DNA from: Candida dubliniensis CD36
Lineage: Eukaryota > Ascomycota > Pichiomycetes > Serinales > Debaryomycetaceae
DNA: 64,000 bases
Assembly (NCBI RefSeq): GCF_000026945.1
Contig: NC_012860.1
Location: forward strand, 310,001-374,000
Direction: 5' to 3'
Numbering within the stretch: the stretch's first letter is position 1; the number at the start of each line of letters is the position of its first letter. The notes under the pieces were generated by a model. It was not told the origin of the DNA. It was given only the letters and a program-made list of their open reading frames with translations, and made no database searches. A program made the translations under genes and the position numbers. Shown piece by piece: positions 40,779 through 50,357 of this stretch.

Positions 40779-43700
40779 CTAATTTAAATACATTGGTAAA
40801 CCATAAACCACAGGTGCTGATCCATTTAAATATTTCAAAGTACATTTACCTCTACTTTGAACAACAGAATTAGTCAAATCCAATTTTTTCATACCATGAT
40901 TATTATTATTATTACTATTATTATTCGTGGAATCATTTATTAACCCCCATTTTTGCAATAATGAAATCGTGAATATATCAATATCTTTATCAGTAACATC
41001 CCATAAATTCCCAAGTATCATTGCTGATTTACAATTCAACCAATTATAAATATTACCCAGTGGTTGTAACTTACTAGAATTATAGTTATAATTGCAATTA
41101 TCTAATTTAACTGACGAACAACCTAATAATAAACTTGGAGGTAACTTATTCTGTGAATCTTGATCATTACCACATTTTTTCAATAATTTTGACACTTTAA
41201 TATATTGATCACAACCTCCATGACCAATATAAACAAACAAGTGACTTTTCAAAATTTCACATAATATCAAATCTTGATAATTTTCATTCCTATTAGTTGA
41301 TAATTGTCCAATTTTCCCTCTCCATAAATAATTTGATTCAAATATTTTTTTAAATCTATTTTCTGATCGAATTAAATCACCACTTGGATTAATCAAATAA
41401 TATAAATTTGATTTATCAACAGTCATAGATTTATTCTTACTATTGGTTTTTGATTTGACTAGATCAAGTAACATATGAATTGATGGAATTCTTGAAATTG
41501 ATTTATTACGAAGAAAGTCCATTGATTCCCATGGGAAATTAGAACAATTTGCATTAGGAATCAAAACAATGTGTTGGGAATTGCAGTTGTTGTTGACCAC
41601 ATTTTGTTTATTTTTATTATTTTTGATGATCAAGTTCTTAATTGATTCGTGCAATTTATTAATTTTAACATTATTGTCAGAATTAACAATTTTACCATGA
41701 GAATTCATATTTGTAATAATAAATTTTATCAAATCATCAACCAATTCATAATTATATTCTTCCATTGAATGAAAACAATAATAAATAAATTCATTAAATT
41801 GAAGGAACCCTTCTAAATTGAATTTATCATCATTTACTGTTAAACAATCTTTTAAGACTTTTATTAAATCTTGTTTGAATTTAATAAATCCATTATTCGA
41901 TTCATTTTCAATATTATTATTATTGTTGTTGTTGTTGGTGAAAATACCTGAAATAAACCCACCAAACCATTTTGTTTCAACATGATGTAAAATATCTTGC
42001 AATTGATAATCTAAAGTGAATCGAGACCTCCACCATTGCTTTCTATCTTCAACAGTTAAAATTTTAGATGTGGTTTTCTTCTTTGTTGATAAATTACTTT
42101 CATCAATGATTTTTTCAAAATTATGCATCAATTGTTTGAAATCCAAACTTGAAGGAAATCTCAGTAATGGCAACCTTATAAAAATTGGACTTGGTGATCC
42201 TTTGGTTAATTTGGAAATCAATAAATCTCCAGTATTCTCACAAATATCCAATGTAACAAGAATCCAATTATTAGGTAAATAAAGCTGTAAATCAACATTA
42301 AAATCTATCATACCACCACTCTTGATAGTGTTGTTGTTACTTGGATCGTCAAATTGACTGAGGTCTAATGCACGAGGTAACAAGTCATTACTCTCATCAT
42401 TCTTCAAAGAATTCATTAATTTGCGTTCATTAGAAAATGGTAGATTTCTAACATAATCTTGAAGATAATAAATCTCCGATAACAAACCATCACCTCTAAA
42501 CGAAGTCAAAGAAGACAATAAACAAACAGTTTGATTCATATTAGCAATTAGTTCTTGTTGTTGACATAATGATAATGAACGAGATTTCCCAGAATCAGTT
42601 ATTTCCATTAATGTTTCATTTTTTAATTGAATTAAATTATCAAGTAAATCTTTAGAACATAAAGTGGAACTCTCACCAACAACACAAGGCAATAATTGTA
42701 CTGATTTCAGTACGTCACTGAGTGAATTATCTGAATTAAGGATAGACCTCACAAGACTCTTTAATTGATGACTACTAGACGATTGTTTCCAAATAATATC
42801 ATTTCTTTCAAATTTCTTAGACTCATCATCGTGGTATCTATTAATGTATTGTTTAACAGTATTATTTTTCCCAACAAGATCATGTTTAAGTCTATTTTCA
42901 GCAATTTCAATATATTTTTGAAATTCATTATTGGCAAGCAATCCATATTGACCAATTTCAAATTCATTAATACAATTAACAATCGGTATATCATTACCAA
43001 TACTGTTATTGAGTTTAACCCATTCATTTAAAAACAAAGGGATGTCTCGAGATATTCCAGTATCAATTGATGAATCAATTGCCAATTTATAACTATCAAA
43101 CAATAATCGAGTAATTTCCCATTTAAGTTCTTGCCATGATATTTTGTCAATATTAGTAGGAAGTTTTTTCATAATTGAATACAATAATTGAATCCCTGTT
43201 TTAATATTATTAAAGGCATCGATTTTATTATGTATAATATGATTATTGATCTGACAAGCAAGTAATTGAAATCTTCCTAAAATCAAAAAGTTTTGTAATT
43301 TGGAAACAATCGGTAAATTCTTTGATTTTGATATATTGAATTGAGGTTTTTTCAAAAGTGTTTGTAAAATTCCATTAAATCTATCTTTTGCTTTCGTTGA
43401 ATTCTTGGTATGTATGAAGTATTGTAATTGTAACAAACTCAATTCAATAATATCATCAAATGATTTCCAATTCTGTGAAAGTTTCTTCAAATCATTGAAC
43501 ACTTGTGAAAACTTGTCATTATTTGTGGTTGAGTTGTTGGCTTGATACAATAATGCTCGTGCATATTCAAATAAAAGAAATTTCTCAAATTGTTCATGTT
43601 TAATTGATTTGACTAGTAAAATTTCAATAATAACAACCAATTCATCAATCATCCCATTATATTTTATATATAATAAGACTTGCTTAATTATCTTTAGTTC

Positions 43701-45569
43701 AAATAAATCAAGTTCCGCGGAGTTATCATTTAACCCATACTTTAAATTATTCAAACATTCTATTAATAAAGTTTCATTCCAACCAAATGTTACCAATCTC
43801 TGAAATTGTAAACCAGAAGTTATTAATTGATTATCACAAGATTTTTCCTCCAAATCCAAATACTTTTCAAGTCCATTGACGTTATAGTATTGATAGTATA
43901 TTTTGCATTCAATCAATTGATTACTCCAAGTGGTGGATTCAATAATTGAATTGCAAACTTTAGTTTTTTCAGTTGTATTATTTGATTTCTCCATAAATTG
44001 GAAAATATCATTAATCACATTAAATTTGAAATTCTCATCTTTGATGCTATTTAATGGAGTATAATTTGAAATTTGTAATAAAGTTTTACAAATAATTTGA
44101 GTTAACGTTCCATTGATATCATAATCCTTATTGTTTGTCAAGCCCATATAACTTTCAAAACACACTAGAACCTTGCCAAATACCGAAGTGGCAACTTGTG
44201 TTCTTGTCAATTTATTATAAAACTGTTTAAAGTTGTCATTACTTGGAGAAATCTCAAATATTACACATTCATAGTCAACTGCCAAGTTCCGATAAATATC
44301 ATTGTTTGATTTGTTCCCCAAATTGAATAATAAATTAGAAATGTTTCTCATTCTTTTTATTAATTTAAAATGATTATAAATTTGAAACAGTTGAGATAAT
44401 ATGGGAATTACTGATTCATCTAATGAATCCTTCAAATGTATTGTGATTAAATCAAGAATTGACAATTGTTGGCTCAGGAGTGATTTGAGGTTGTATTTAA
44501 ATGTATTAAAAGCTGAAATTATTATTTGACATTTATCTATTGATAATTGTAAATCATTCTGTAGATTTCGAAGAAAATCGCTATCACTGATAAGATGTGG
44601 TGACTCTAATAACTGAGCCTGCAATTCATTGGAAACTTCAGATATTTCTGGGACATGTCTATGAATAAACTCATTAATATTTATATCCTCATCATTGATG
44701 AATGGAATTAACTCAGAGGAAAATCCAATTGACTTTAATAACGACTTGTCTTTTGTAAATTCACATAACTTCAATCTCAAACAATTAGTCAAATTGACAT
44801 ATTTTAATAAGGACGACGACGCTTTAATACTTTGGAATACTTTTATAAACCCAGAAATCAATTTAACATTATTACTGTTATATTTAACCAAGTTTTCATT
44901 AACACTCAATAATTGCCATTTTCTAAAATTACTGGAATTTAAAAACATTCGTGGGATATTGCAAAATTCATCTAGACCGATAACCTGATCCTTTTGCATT
45001 AATATTGACTTTAAATTCTTGGAAACATATTGTGCTATCCATTGTAAAATTAAGAAATGAAAGGCAACAATCAATTGGGATATATCTTTTCTGTTTGCAT
45101 TGAAGAAACTTGTCTCATCGTTCCAATTACTGAAATCAGTAAATTCGATACCTGTAAAAATAGTACTTTTGGACATGGGTTCAATCATGAATAATTTATT
45201 AATTTCATCAAACAAAACATTTAGATTTTGATAAACATAATGGATTTGTTTAAGATTAAATAATTTAACAATAAATAATTGATGTTTCCGTAGTATATCA
45301 AATGACTTCCGCGGGTCATCAGCATAAATCAAATACAACCCACGCAATCGTATTTCAATAGCATCAAGCGAGTCTAATGCCAAGACACTACTATTGCTAT
45401 TAGAAACTCCATTATTATTCAAAAGAGTGTCTAATGATGCAACACACAATGATTCAAGTGATTTTATATCAGTTTTGGGGAGGTTATTTGATTTGCTTGG
45501 TGACAATGGTTTGAGTGTTGATTGTGATGATATAAACGCCAATAGTTTTTGATCCAATGAGTTATCCAT
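40779..45569 (-). CDS. ESP1: Separase
   Basis: The 1596 aa cysteine protease cleaves cohesin at anaphase. The C-terminal peptidase C50 domain shows the catalytic His1450 in FVYIGHGGCDQY and Cys1484 in LLLGCSSVKL, preceded by HIVLIPNANCSNFPWESMDF and SRIPSIHMLLDLV, all family signatures. The long N-terminal part is helical-repeat-like and poorly conserved, as usual for separases. Asn runs (near residues 1235 and 1550) come from AAT/AAC repeats. Length is close to S. cerevisiae Esp1 (1630 aa). It should pair with a securin encoded elsewhere. Confidence 0.95.
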   Translation of the reverse strand: MDNSLDQKLLAFISSQSTLKPLSPSKSNNLPKTDIKSLESLCVASLDTLLNNNGVSNSNSSVLALDSLDAIEIRLRGLYLIYADDPRKSFDILRKHQLFIVKLFNLKQIHYVYQNLNVLFDEINKLFMIEPMSKSTIFTGIEFTDFSNWNDETSFFNANRKDISQLIVAFHFLILQWIAQYVSKNLKSILMQKDQVIGLDEFCNIPRMFLNSSNFRKWQLLSVNENLVKYNSNNVKLISGFIKVFQSIKASSSLLKYVNLTNCLRLKLCEFTKDKSLLKSIGFSSELIPFINDEDININEFIHRHVPEISEVSNELQAQLLESPHLISDSDFLRNLQNDLQLSIDKCQIIISAFNTFKYNLKSLLSQQLSILDLITIHLKDSLDESVIPILSQLFQIYNHFKLIKRMRNISNLLFNLGNKSNNDIYRNLAVDYECVIFEISPSNDNFKQFYNKLTRTQVATSVFGKVLVCFESYMGLTNNKDYDINGTLTQIICKTLLQISNYTPLNSIKDENFKFNVINDIFQFMEKSNNTTEKTKVCNSIIESTTWSNQLIECKIYYQYYNVNGLEKYLDLEEKSCDNQLITSGLQFQRLVTFGWNETLLIECLNNLKYGLNDNSAELDLFELKIIKQVLLYIKYNGMIDELVVIIEILLVKSIKHEQFEKFLLFEYARALLYQANNSTTNNDKFSQVFNDLKKLSQNWKSFDDIIELSLLQLQYFIHTKNSTKAKDRFNGILQTLLKKPQFNISKSKNLPIVSKLQNFLILGRFQLLACQINNHIIHNKIDAFNNIKTGIQLLYSIMKKLPTNIDKISWQELKWEITRLLFDSYKLAIDSSIDTGISRDIPLFLNEWVKLNNSIGNDIPIVNCINEFEIGQYGLLANNEFQKYIEIAENRLKHDLVGKNNTVKQYINRYHDDESKKFERNDIIWKQSSSSHQLKSLVRSILNSDNSLSDVLKSVQLLPCVVGESSTLCSKDLLDNLIQLKNETLMEITDSGKSRSLSLCQQQELIANMNQTVCLLSSLTSFRGDGLLSEIYYLQDYVRNLPFSNERKLMNSLKNDESNDLLPRALDLSQFDDPSNNNTIKSGGMIDFNVDLQLYLPNNWILVTLDICENTGDLLISKLTKGSPSPIFIRLPLLRFPSSLDFKQLMHNFEKIIDESNLSTKKKTTSKILTVEDRKQWWRSRFTLDYQLQDILHHVETKWFGGFISGIFTNNNNNNNNIENESNNGFIKFKQDLIKVLKDCLTVNDDKFNLEGFLQFNEFIYYCFHSMEEYNYELVDDLIKFIITNMNSHGKIVNSDNNVKINKLHESIKNLIIKNNKNKQNVVNNNCNSQHIVLIPNANCSNFPWESMDFLRNKSISRIPSIHMLLDLVKSKTNSKNKSMTVDKSNLYYLINPSGDLIRSENRFKKIFESNYLWRGKIGQLSTNRNENYQDLILCEILKSHLFVYIGHGGCDQYIKVSKLLKKCGNDQDSQNKLPPSLLLGCSSVKLDNCNYNYNSSKLQPLGNIYNWLNCKSAMILGNLWDVTDKDIDIFTISLLQKWGLINDSTNNNSNNNNNHGMKKLDLTNSVVQSRGKCTLKYLNGSAPVVYGLPMYLN

Positions 45570-45987
45570 AATGGGATAATGAATAATTATTGCAAACTAG
45601 GCTGAATCAAACTGTGTTAAAAAACAAATGCCTAAATACAGTAAGTTAATGAAAGGTGTAATATTTGTAAAGGCGTTTTTTTTTTTTTTATGTTTTGTTT
45701 TGTTTATGTTTACGTTTTTTTTGTTATTCCCACTACCACCGCAACACACATACTCAGATCAAAACCACACTACACATTGCATTAATCATCATCAAATCCT
45801 TTTCTACATCAAAATCAACAAAATTAGACCTATCAAAATTGTCTATATTCTATTTACAGTGACTTATAATAACAATAACCAAATTATCATCAATTTTGAT
45901 AGTAACTTTTCGTCCTTCTTGACACATATACTTGTATACATGGTCTGAATATATCTGCATGATAAATCAAAAACCCAACTACTAAAC
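45570..45987. promoter_or_regulatory. ESP1 promoter region and mS41 3' end
   Basis: These 418 bases, T-rich on the plus strand (45677-45725), lie upstream of ESP1. I looked for an ACGCGT cell-cycle box and did not find one. The plus-strand frame 45628-45948 is simple-sequence derived. Confidence 0.4.
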
Positions 45988-46506
45988 CTAAAACAATCTT
46001 TCACCTCTCTTTTCAGCTTCCAATTCTTCTTGTGCCCATTTTTCTTTTTCTTCCAAACGTTCCAAAGCTTGTCTTTTGGCAATAACAGTTTTTGCCTTTC
46101 TTTCACCACCATTTCTTTTCTTACCCAATTTATGTTCTCTTAATGGTTCTAAATCATTAATAAATTTATGTCTCCATCGTAATAAATATCTTCTTGGTCG
46201 AGTATCAATACCCATATTTTTCATTTGTGCAGATGTTGTTGATAAGAACTTATTCAAATCATCTTCAAATAAATCTTTATATTCAATGCTATTCCGACCA
46301 ATTAAGGTTAAGAATGTCGATAAATCATGAACATTTTCTTTAGTTCTTGTTGATGTATTGGTTTTATAGTTTATTGATGATGTTGAAAAATTAGATGCAA
46401 AGGAAATACATGTAATTGATGGAAGAGTAGTAGTAGTGGATACAGGAGATATCACCGATTTCAATTGAATTGAACGCACAGTAGGCAAAAGAAATGTCCT
46501 GAGCAT
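45988..46506 (-). CDS. FYV4: Mitochondrial small-subunit ribosomal protein mS41
   Basis: The 172 aa protein carries the IGR motif domain ([20 protein letters not shown], about residues 66-85, then [18 protein letters not shown]), which defines the Fyv4/mS41 family. An N-terminal Ser/Thr/Arg-rich segment of about 55 residues looks like a mitochondrial presequence. A charged helical C-terminus ([23 protein letters not shown]) follows. It is somewhat longer than S. cerevisiae Fyv4 (130 aa). AAAATTTTTT at 46599-46608, about 95 bases upstream, resembles the element in the other mitoribosomal promoters here. Confidence 0.9.
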   Translation of the reverse strand: MLRTFLLPTVRSIQLKSVISPVSTTTTLPSITCISFASNFSTSSINYKTNTSTRTKENVHDLSTFLTLIGRNSIEYKDLFEDDLNKFLSTTSAQMKNMGIDTRPRRYLLRWRHKFINDLEPLREHKLGKKRNGGERKAKTVIAKRQALERLEEKEKWAQEELEAEKRGERLF

Positions 46507-46999
46507 TGTGGTAGTAGATATTATCTATAGAATGTCTTTGCTTTTGTAGTCGTTTTATCAACACAATACTCTTAAAAGTTTGAAAACTGGGTTGTTATAA
46601 AATTTTTTCTTTCTTCTCGTTGAATCCATTCGCAGGAAATTTGTATGGTCGTGCAATACATACCAATATCTTGGATCTCCATATCAGATCAATATCACCA
46701 CCAAGATTAGATCAATCCTTAATTATCTTCTATGTATATTCATATGACTGCAGATTCTATAAATTGTGTAATAAACGTTTCTTGATATAAAACTTTTGCA
46801 AACAATTGACAAAACGCACATAAATGAAGAAAAAAAAAAGAAGTAGAAACGATAAATCCATCTCCATTCACACACACACACACATCACCTTCCCTTAGTA
46901 TCACATTTCTTATATTATTATTATAGTATATTTAGAATCGATATTTTTCGTTTTGGTTATTTTTTTTTTTTAATTTCCCAATTCGTTCAACTATAATAC
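46507..46999. promoter_or_regulatory. mS41 promoter and LSC1 3' region
   Basis: These 493 bases include the AAAATTTTTT element (46599-46608), a CA repeat (46868-46884) and a T-run near LSC1 (46960-46972). No gene is seen. Confidence 0.45.
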
Positions 47000-47971
47000 T
47001 TATAACAAGTTTTTGTTTTTGAATTCAGCCAACAATGAGTTACCTAATCTAGCTGGTGATTTTTCAACAACAACACCAGCAGATTCCAAAGCAGCAATCT
47101 TAGATTTGGCATCACCTTTACCACCAGCAACAATGGCACCAGCATGACCCATTCTTCTACCTGGTGGAGCGGAAACACCAGCAATGAAACCAACAACAGG
47201 TTTAGGACCTTCTGGTCTAGTCAAGTTGTGTTGTTTTAAGAATTCAGAAGCTTCTTCTTCAGCACTACCACCAATTTCACCAATCATAATGATACCTTCA
47301 GTTTCTGGGTCATTCAAGTATAAAGTCAAGGCATCAATGAAGTTGGTACCAGGGAATGGATCACCACCCATACCAATGACTAATGATTGACCTAAACCAA
47401 CGGCAGTAGTTTGAGCAACAGCTTCATAAGTCAAAGTACCTGATTTGGAAATGACACCTACTTTACCTCTTTTGTGGATACTGGATGGCATAATACCAAT
47501 CTTACATTGATCTGGAGCAATAAGACCAGGACAATTTGGACCAACCAATCTGGTCTTATCTTGAGTCTTTAAGATTTGGGCAATTCTAACCATATCTTTT
47601 TGAGGAATACCTTCAGTAATAGCAACTGCCAATGGGATTTCAGCAGCAATGGCTTCTTCAATGGCAGCAGCAGCAAGTGGTGGTGGGACAAAAATACCAG
47701 TGGCACTGGCACCAGCTTCTTTGATGGCTTCAGCAACGGTACCGAAAACTGGTCTATCCAAATGGGTGGTACCGGCTTTTCTTGGGTTGATACCACCAAC
47801 AACATTGGTACCATAAGCAATTGCTTGTTCAGCATGGAATGTAGCTTGTTTACCAGTGAACCCTTGATAAATAACTCTTGTGTCCTTGGTAACCTTCAAG
47901 TTTTTGATGGTTGATGCATAATTTCTGGCTGGCAAAGAGGAGGAAAATCCACGTGTAAATTGTCTATACAT
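47000..47971 (-). CDS. LSC1: Succinyl-CoA ligase alpha subunit
   Basis: I start at the ATG at 47971 ([18 protein letters not shown]); the frame is open 29 more codons only from a TTG. The 323 aa product (S. cerevisiae Lsc1 329) makes succinate and ATP/GTP from succinyl-CoA in the TCA cycle with a beta subunit encoded elsewhere. The N-terminus is a classic matrix presequence. The CoA-binding part has [15 protein letters not shown] and [12 protein letters not shown]; the ligase part has VGPNCPGLI, the SKSGTLTYE loop, and the phosphorylated active-site His276 in [13 protein letters not shown]. Strong codon bias implies high expression. Confidence 0.97.
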   Translation of the reverse strand: MYRQFTRGFSSSLPARNYASTIKNLKVTKDTRVIYQGFTGKQATFHAEQAIAYGTNVVGGINPRKAGTTHLDRPVFGTVAEAIKEAGASATGIFVPPPLAAAAIEEAIAAEIPLAVAITEGIPQKDMVRIAQILKTQDKTRLVGPNCPGLIAPDQCKIGIMPSSIHKRGKVGVISKSGTLTYEAVAQTTAVGLGQSLVIGMGGDPFPGTNFIDALTLYLNDPETEGIIMIGEIGGSAEEEASEFLKQHNLTRPEGPKPVVGFIAGVSAPPGRRMGHAGAIVAGGKGDAKSKIAALESAGVVVEKSPARLGNSLLAEFKNKNLL

Positions 47972-48396
47972 TGTGAGGAATGAAAGGGGATGGTTGGTTA
48001 AAATGGAATAATTACGTTCAGATAAAATTGAATATGAAAGAATATGATAAAAAATCAAGAAGAGAGTAAAACAAATTGTTGGAACGTTTCAAATGAAAAA
48101 AAAAAAAAAAAAAAGAAAGTTCACTATTTCTTGCTCAGTTTCGGCTTGATGTGGTTTAGGTAGGTGAGTGTTTGTTTTTGTTCTCCATTTTATTTGTTTT
48201 GACAGTTTTTTTCTCTCATACTAATTAATGTCGTCCTGTAAGTGTCTCCTCCGAGCCCACTCATTCAGATTCTTCACCACCCTCTCCCTCCAAGTTGTTC
48301 TACAACCTCTAGTACTTCCACAAAATCCATTGAATATTGATAAGGGCTGAAAATATGAACAGTGTTAATACCTATTTATTGTAGACTGATTAATTA

Positions 48397-48404
48397 TGAT
48401 TGGT
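48397..48404. promoter_or_regulatory. Candidate CCAAT/HAP box upstream of LSC1
   Basis: TGATTGGT is an exact match to the extended yeast HAP2/3/5 site (ACCAATNA in the other orientation). It lies about 425 bases upstream of the LSC1 start. TCA-cycle genes are classical HAP targets. Use of this site is an inference. Confidence 0.4.
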
Positions 48405-49584
48405 CAAATATTTATTGCCCCATTTTTTTTCTTATTGTTGTTGTTTTTGTTGTTATCTTTATTGTTCGGACAGGTTAGGCTCTTTATTTGAGTACTCAAT
48501 TAAAAACAGCCGGGTGGCGGGGGACGAGGAGCACGGGGGAAAAACGGCACGAGGAAACAATGGAAAAAAAAAAAACGACATTCTTTATAATACACACGTA
48601 ACAAGATGGGGAAGAGCATTTCTGCTCGACATTTTCTGGTTTAAGTCGCTCATCTTGCAATGATAATGATGATACCTACCAACAATTAGAATACAGTTAT
48701 GAGTCTTTATGGGCCGACTACTTTACAGTTTGGATTCTACAATAGGAATAGGATTATTTTTATATTCATCTATACGGAGAGTGATTGGTTGGAGCAAGAG
48801 GAGGGGAAGCGAAGAAGAATTGATTCCTGCAACTTCCGAGCCTCGGTCAATTGGAAGAAAAAAGAAATATCTTTGAGACCAAAAAAACAATTATGTTACG
48901 TTCGGAAATGAGTGCGCAATGTCTCACTAGCTCTTCTTCTTCAGATGGTAAGGAAACCCTTTTAAATCTGATTGTGTATAATGTTTGTATTAGTTCTGAA
49001 ATATCTGGATAACAAAGAATATAGTAGTACAAGTATGATGTAGTAGTACTAAAATAATATATATAAAGAGTCGTGGTTATATAAAATGTTATAAGAATAA
49101 ACCTTAATAAAATAACAAATAGTCGTGTAATATATAACAAATATCAATAGTTTCACGAAATAACGATATCTAACATGGTAAGAAATAGGCTTTACGTATA
49201 TTTACATGGTTGTGCTTGACAATACTATGAAAGGAAATATCATGCCAATAAGGTTTTTGTCAAAGAGAATACGGTGGTTCTAAGATGGAGCCACGGTTAA
49301 AGGAATTCTACTATATATAGACCAAGAATTCTCACTAGTTAGTTTGTAATTTTCCGGATCAGTTTCGATTTTTCAATAACTTGTACAAGCGGTGAATTAT
49401 TATTCGTAATGTGAGGAATAAGACTGATTTATAAGGTTTTTGCGACTGGATTCTTCCGTATAACAATCGTTAATTGTATTCTTGTAATAGAGGATTTTCC
49501 TCAAATTACCATCTATCTTTACATTTTTAGTAACTGTTGAGATATGGTAATGAAGTTGCCAGACAGTTTTAAAAGTATAAAGTG

Positions 49585-49845
49585 GTAATTGCATCCTCGA
49601 TTGCTTTTTGGCACGGTTGATTTCATATTGGTGTAACTCATACTGACTATGAATGTACGACCTATATTAACGACTATGAATAGTGGACCAACTCTTTAGA
49701 AGTTGGCATTAGTTTAGGATTTATAAGATAACTAAGATTAATATACTACTGATTAACTGTAATATAATAAAAAAATTTTCATCGTCATGTCTACTCCATA
49801 TTCTACTTTTGGTTTATTCCAGACTAAGAAGCAAAACTTCTCATT
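49585..49845 (+). repeat. Dispersed repeat copy A, retroelement-like
   Basis: This stretch is clearly related to 58520-58795 in the opposite orientation. The best block (49688-49745, containing CCAACTCTTTAGAAGTTGG and TTAGTTTAGGATTTATAAG) differs at only a few positions. Similarity continues through CTCGATTGCTTTTTG on one side and an ATG-proximal TTCTACTTTTGGTTTATTCC on the other. The shared palindrome CCAACT...AGTTGG could form a hairpin. Dispersed, diverged and gene-free, it is best read as old LTR or transposon sequence; the family is not recognised. Confidence 0.7.
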
Positions 49846-50357
49846 CCAACAGGTGAGAACAATATTACTACTCTAACAATGTAGTACATAGTCTAAACAT
49901 ATAACAAATCAGTAGATAGATCAACATGGGAGTTATAGGATGGTAAAACCGTGATTTCAAAGACTACAAAATCTTGGTAGCGTAAACAATGGTTAGATAT
50001 CTTGCTTACTTCTGGACAATCTAATCTTTTTAGTTTTTTCATTAACTGGAAACCAAAAAAAAAAAAGATTATCAAGGTTTGAGGTTTAGTGGTTTTTGGT
50101 TCTAGATATATTTATAGAGTGTTTGTGAATTTCTGGTGATATCGAATTGAAAAGCTTTTAATAAAAAGTAAACTGGTTGTTGTTGAAGTGAAAGAATGCG
50201 AAAGACAAAATTGAACGCAAACTCTCCTAACCATCAAACAACGAACGAACAAAGCAACAGAAAATAAAATCAATATGAAAAAAAAGTGACAACACCATCA
50301 CAACAACAACAACGAAAACAACAACGAAAACAATTATATCAATCAAACTCATTGACA

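Larger units (their letters stand above)
47972..50357. other. 2.4 kb divergent intergenic region LSC1 / ARP8
   Basis: The region contains the LSC1 promoter with an A-run (48095-48114), a CCAAT-type box (48397-48404), an unusually GC-rich patch (48507-48555), a retroelement-like repeat (49585-49845), and the ARP8 leader. Short frames such as 48400-48663 and 48699-48911 show no domain and do not look coding. Confidence 0.5.

Noticed and set aside
45628..45948. 106-codon frame upstream of ESP1
   Set aside because: Composition follows T runs and simple sequence; it lies where the ESP1 promoter is expected.
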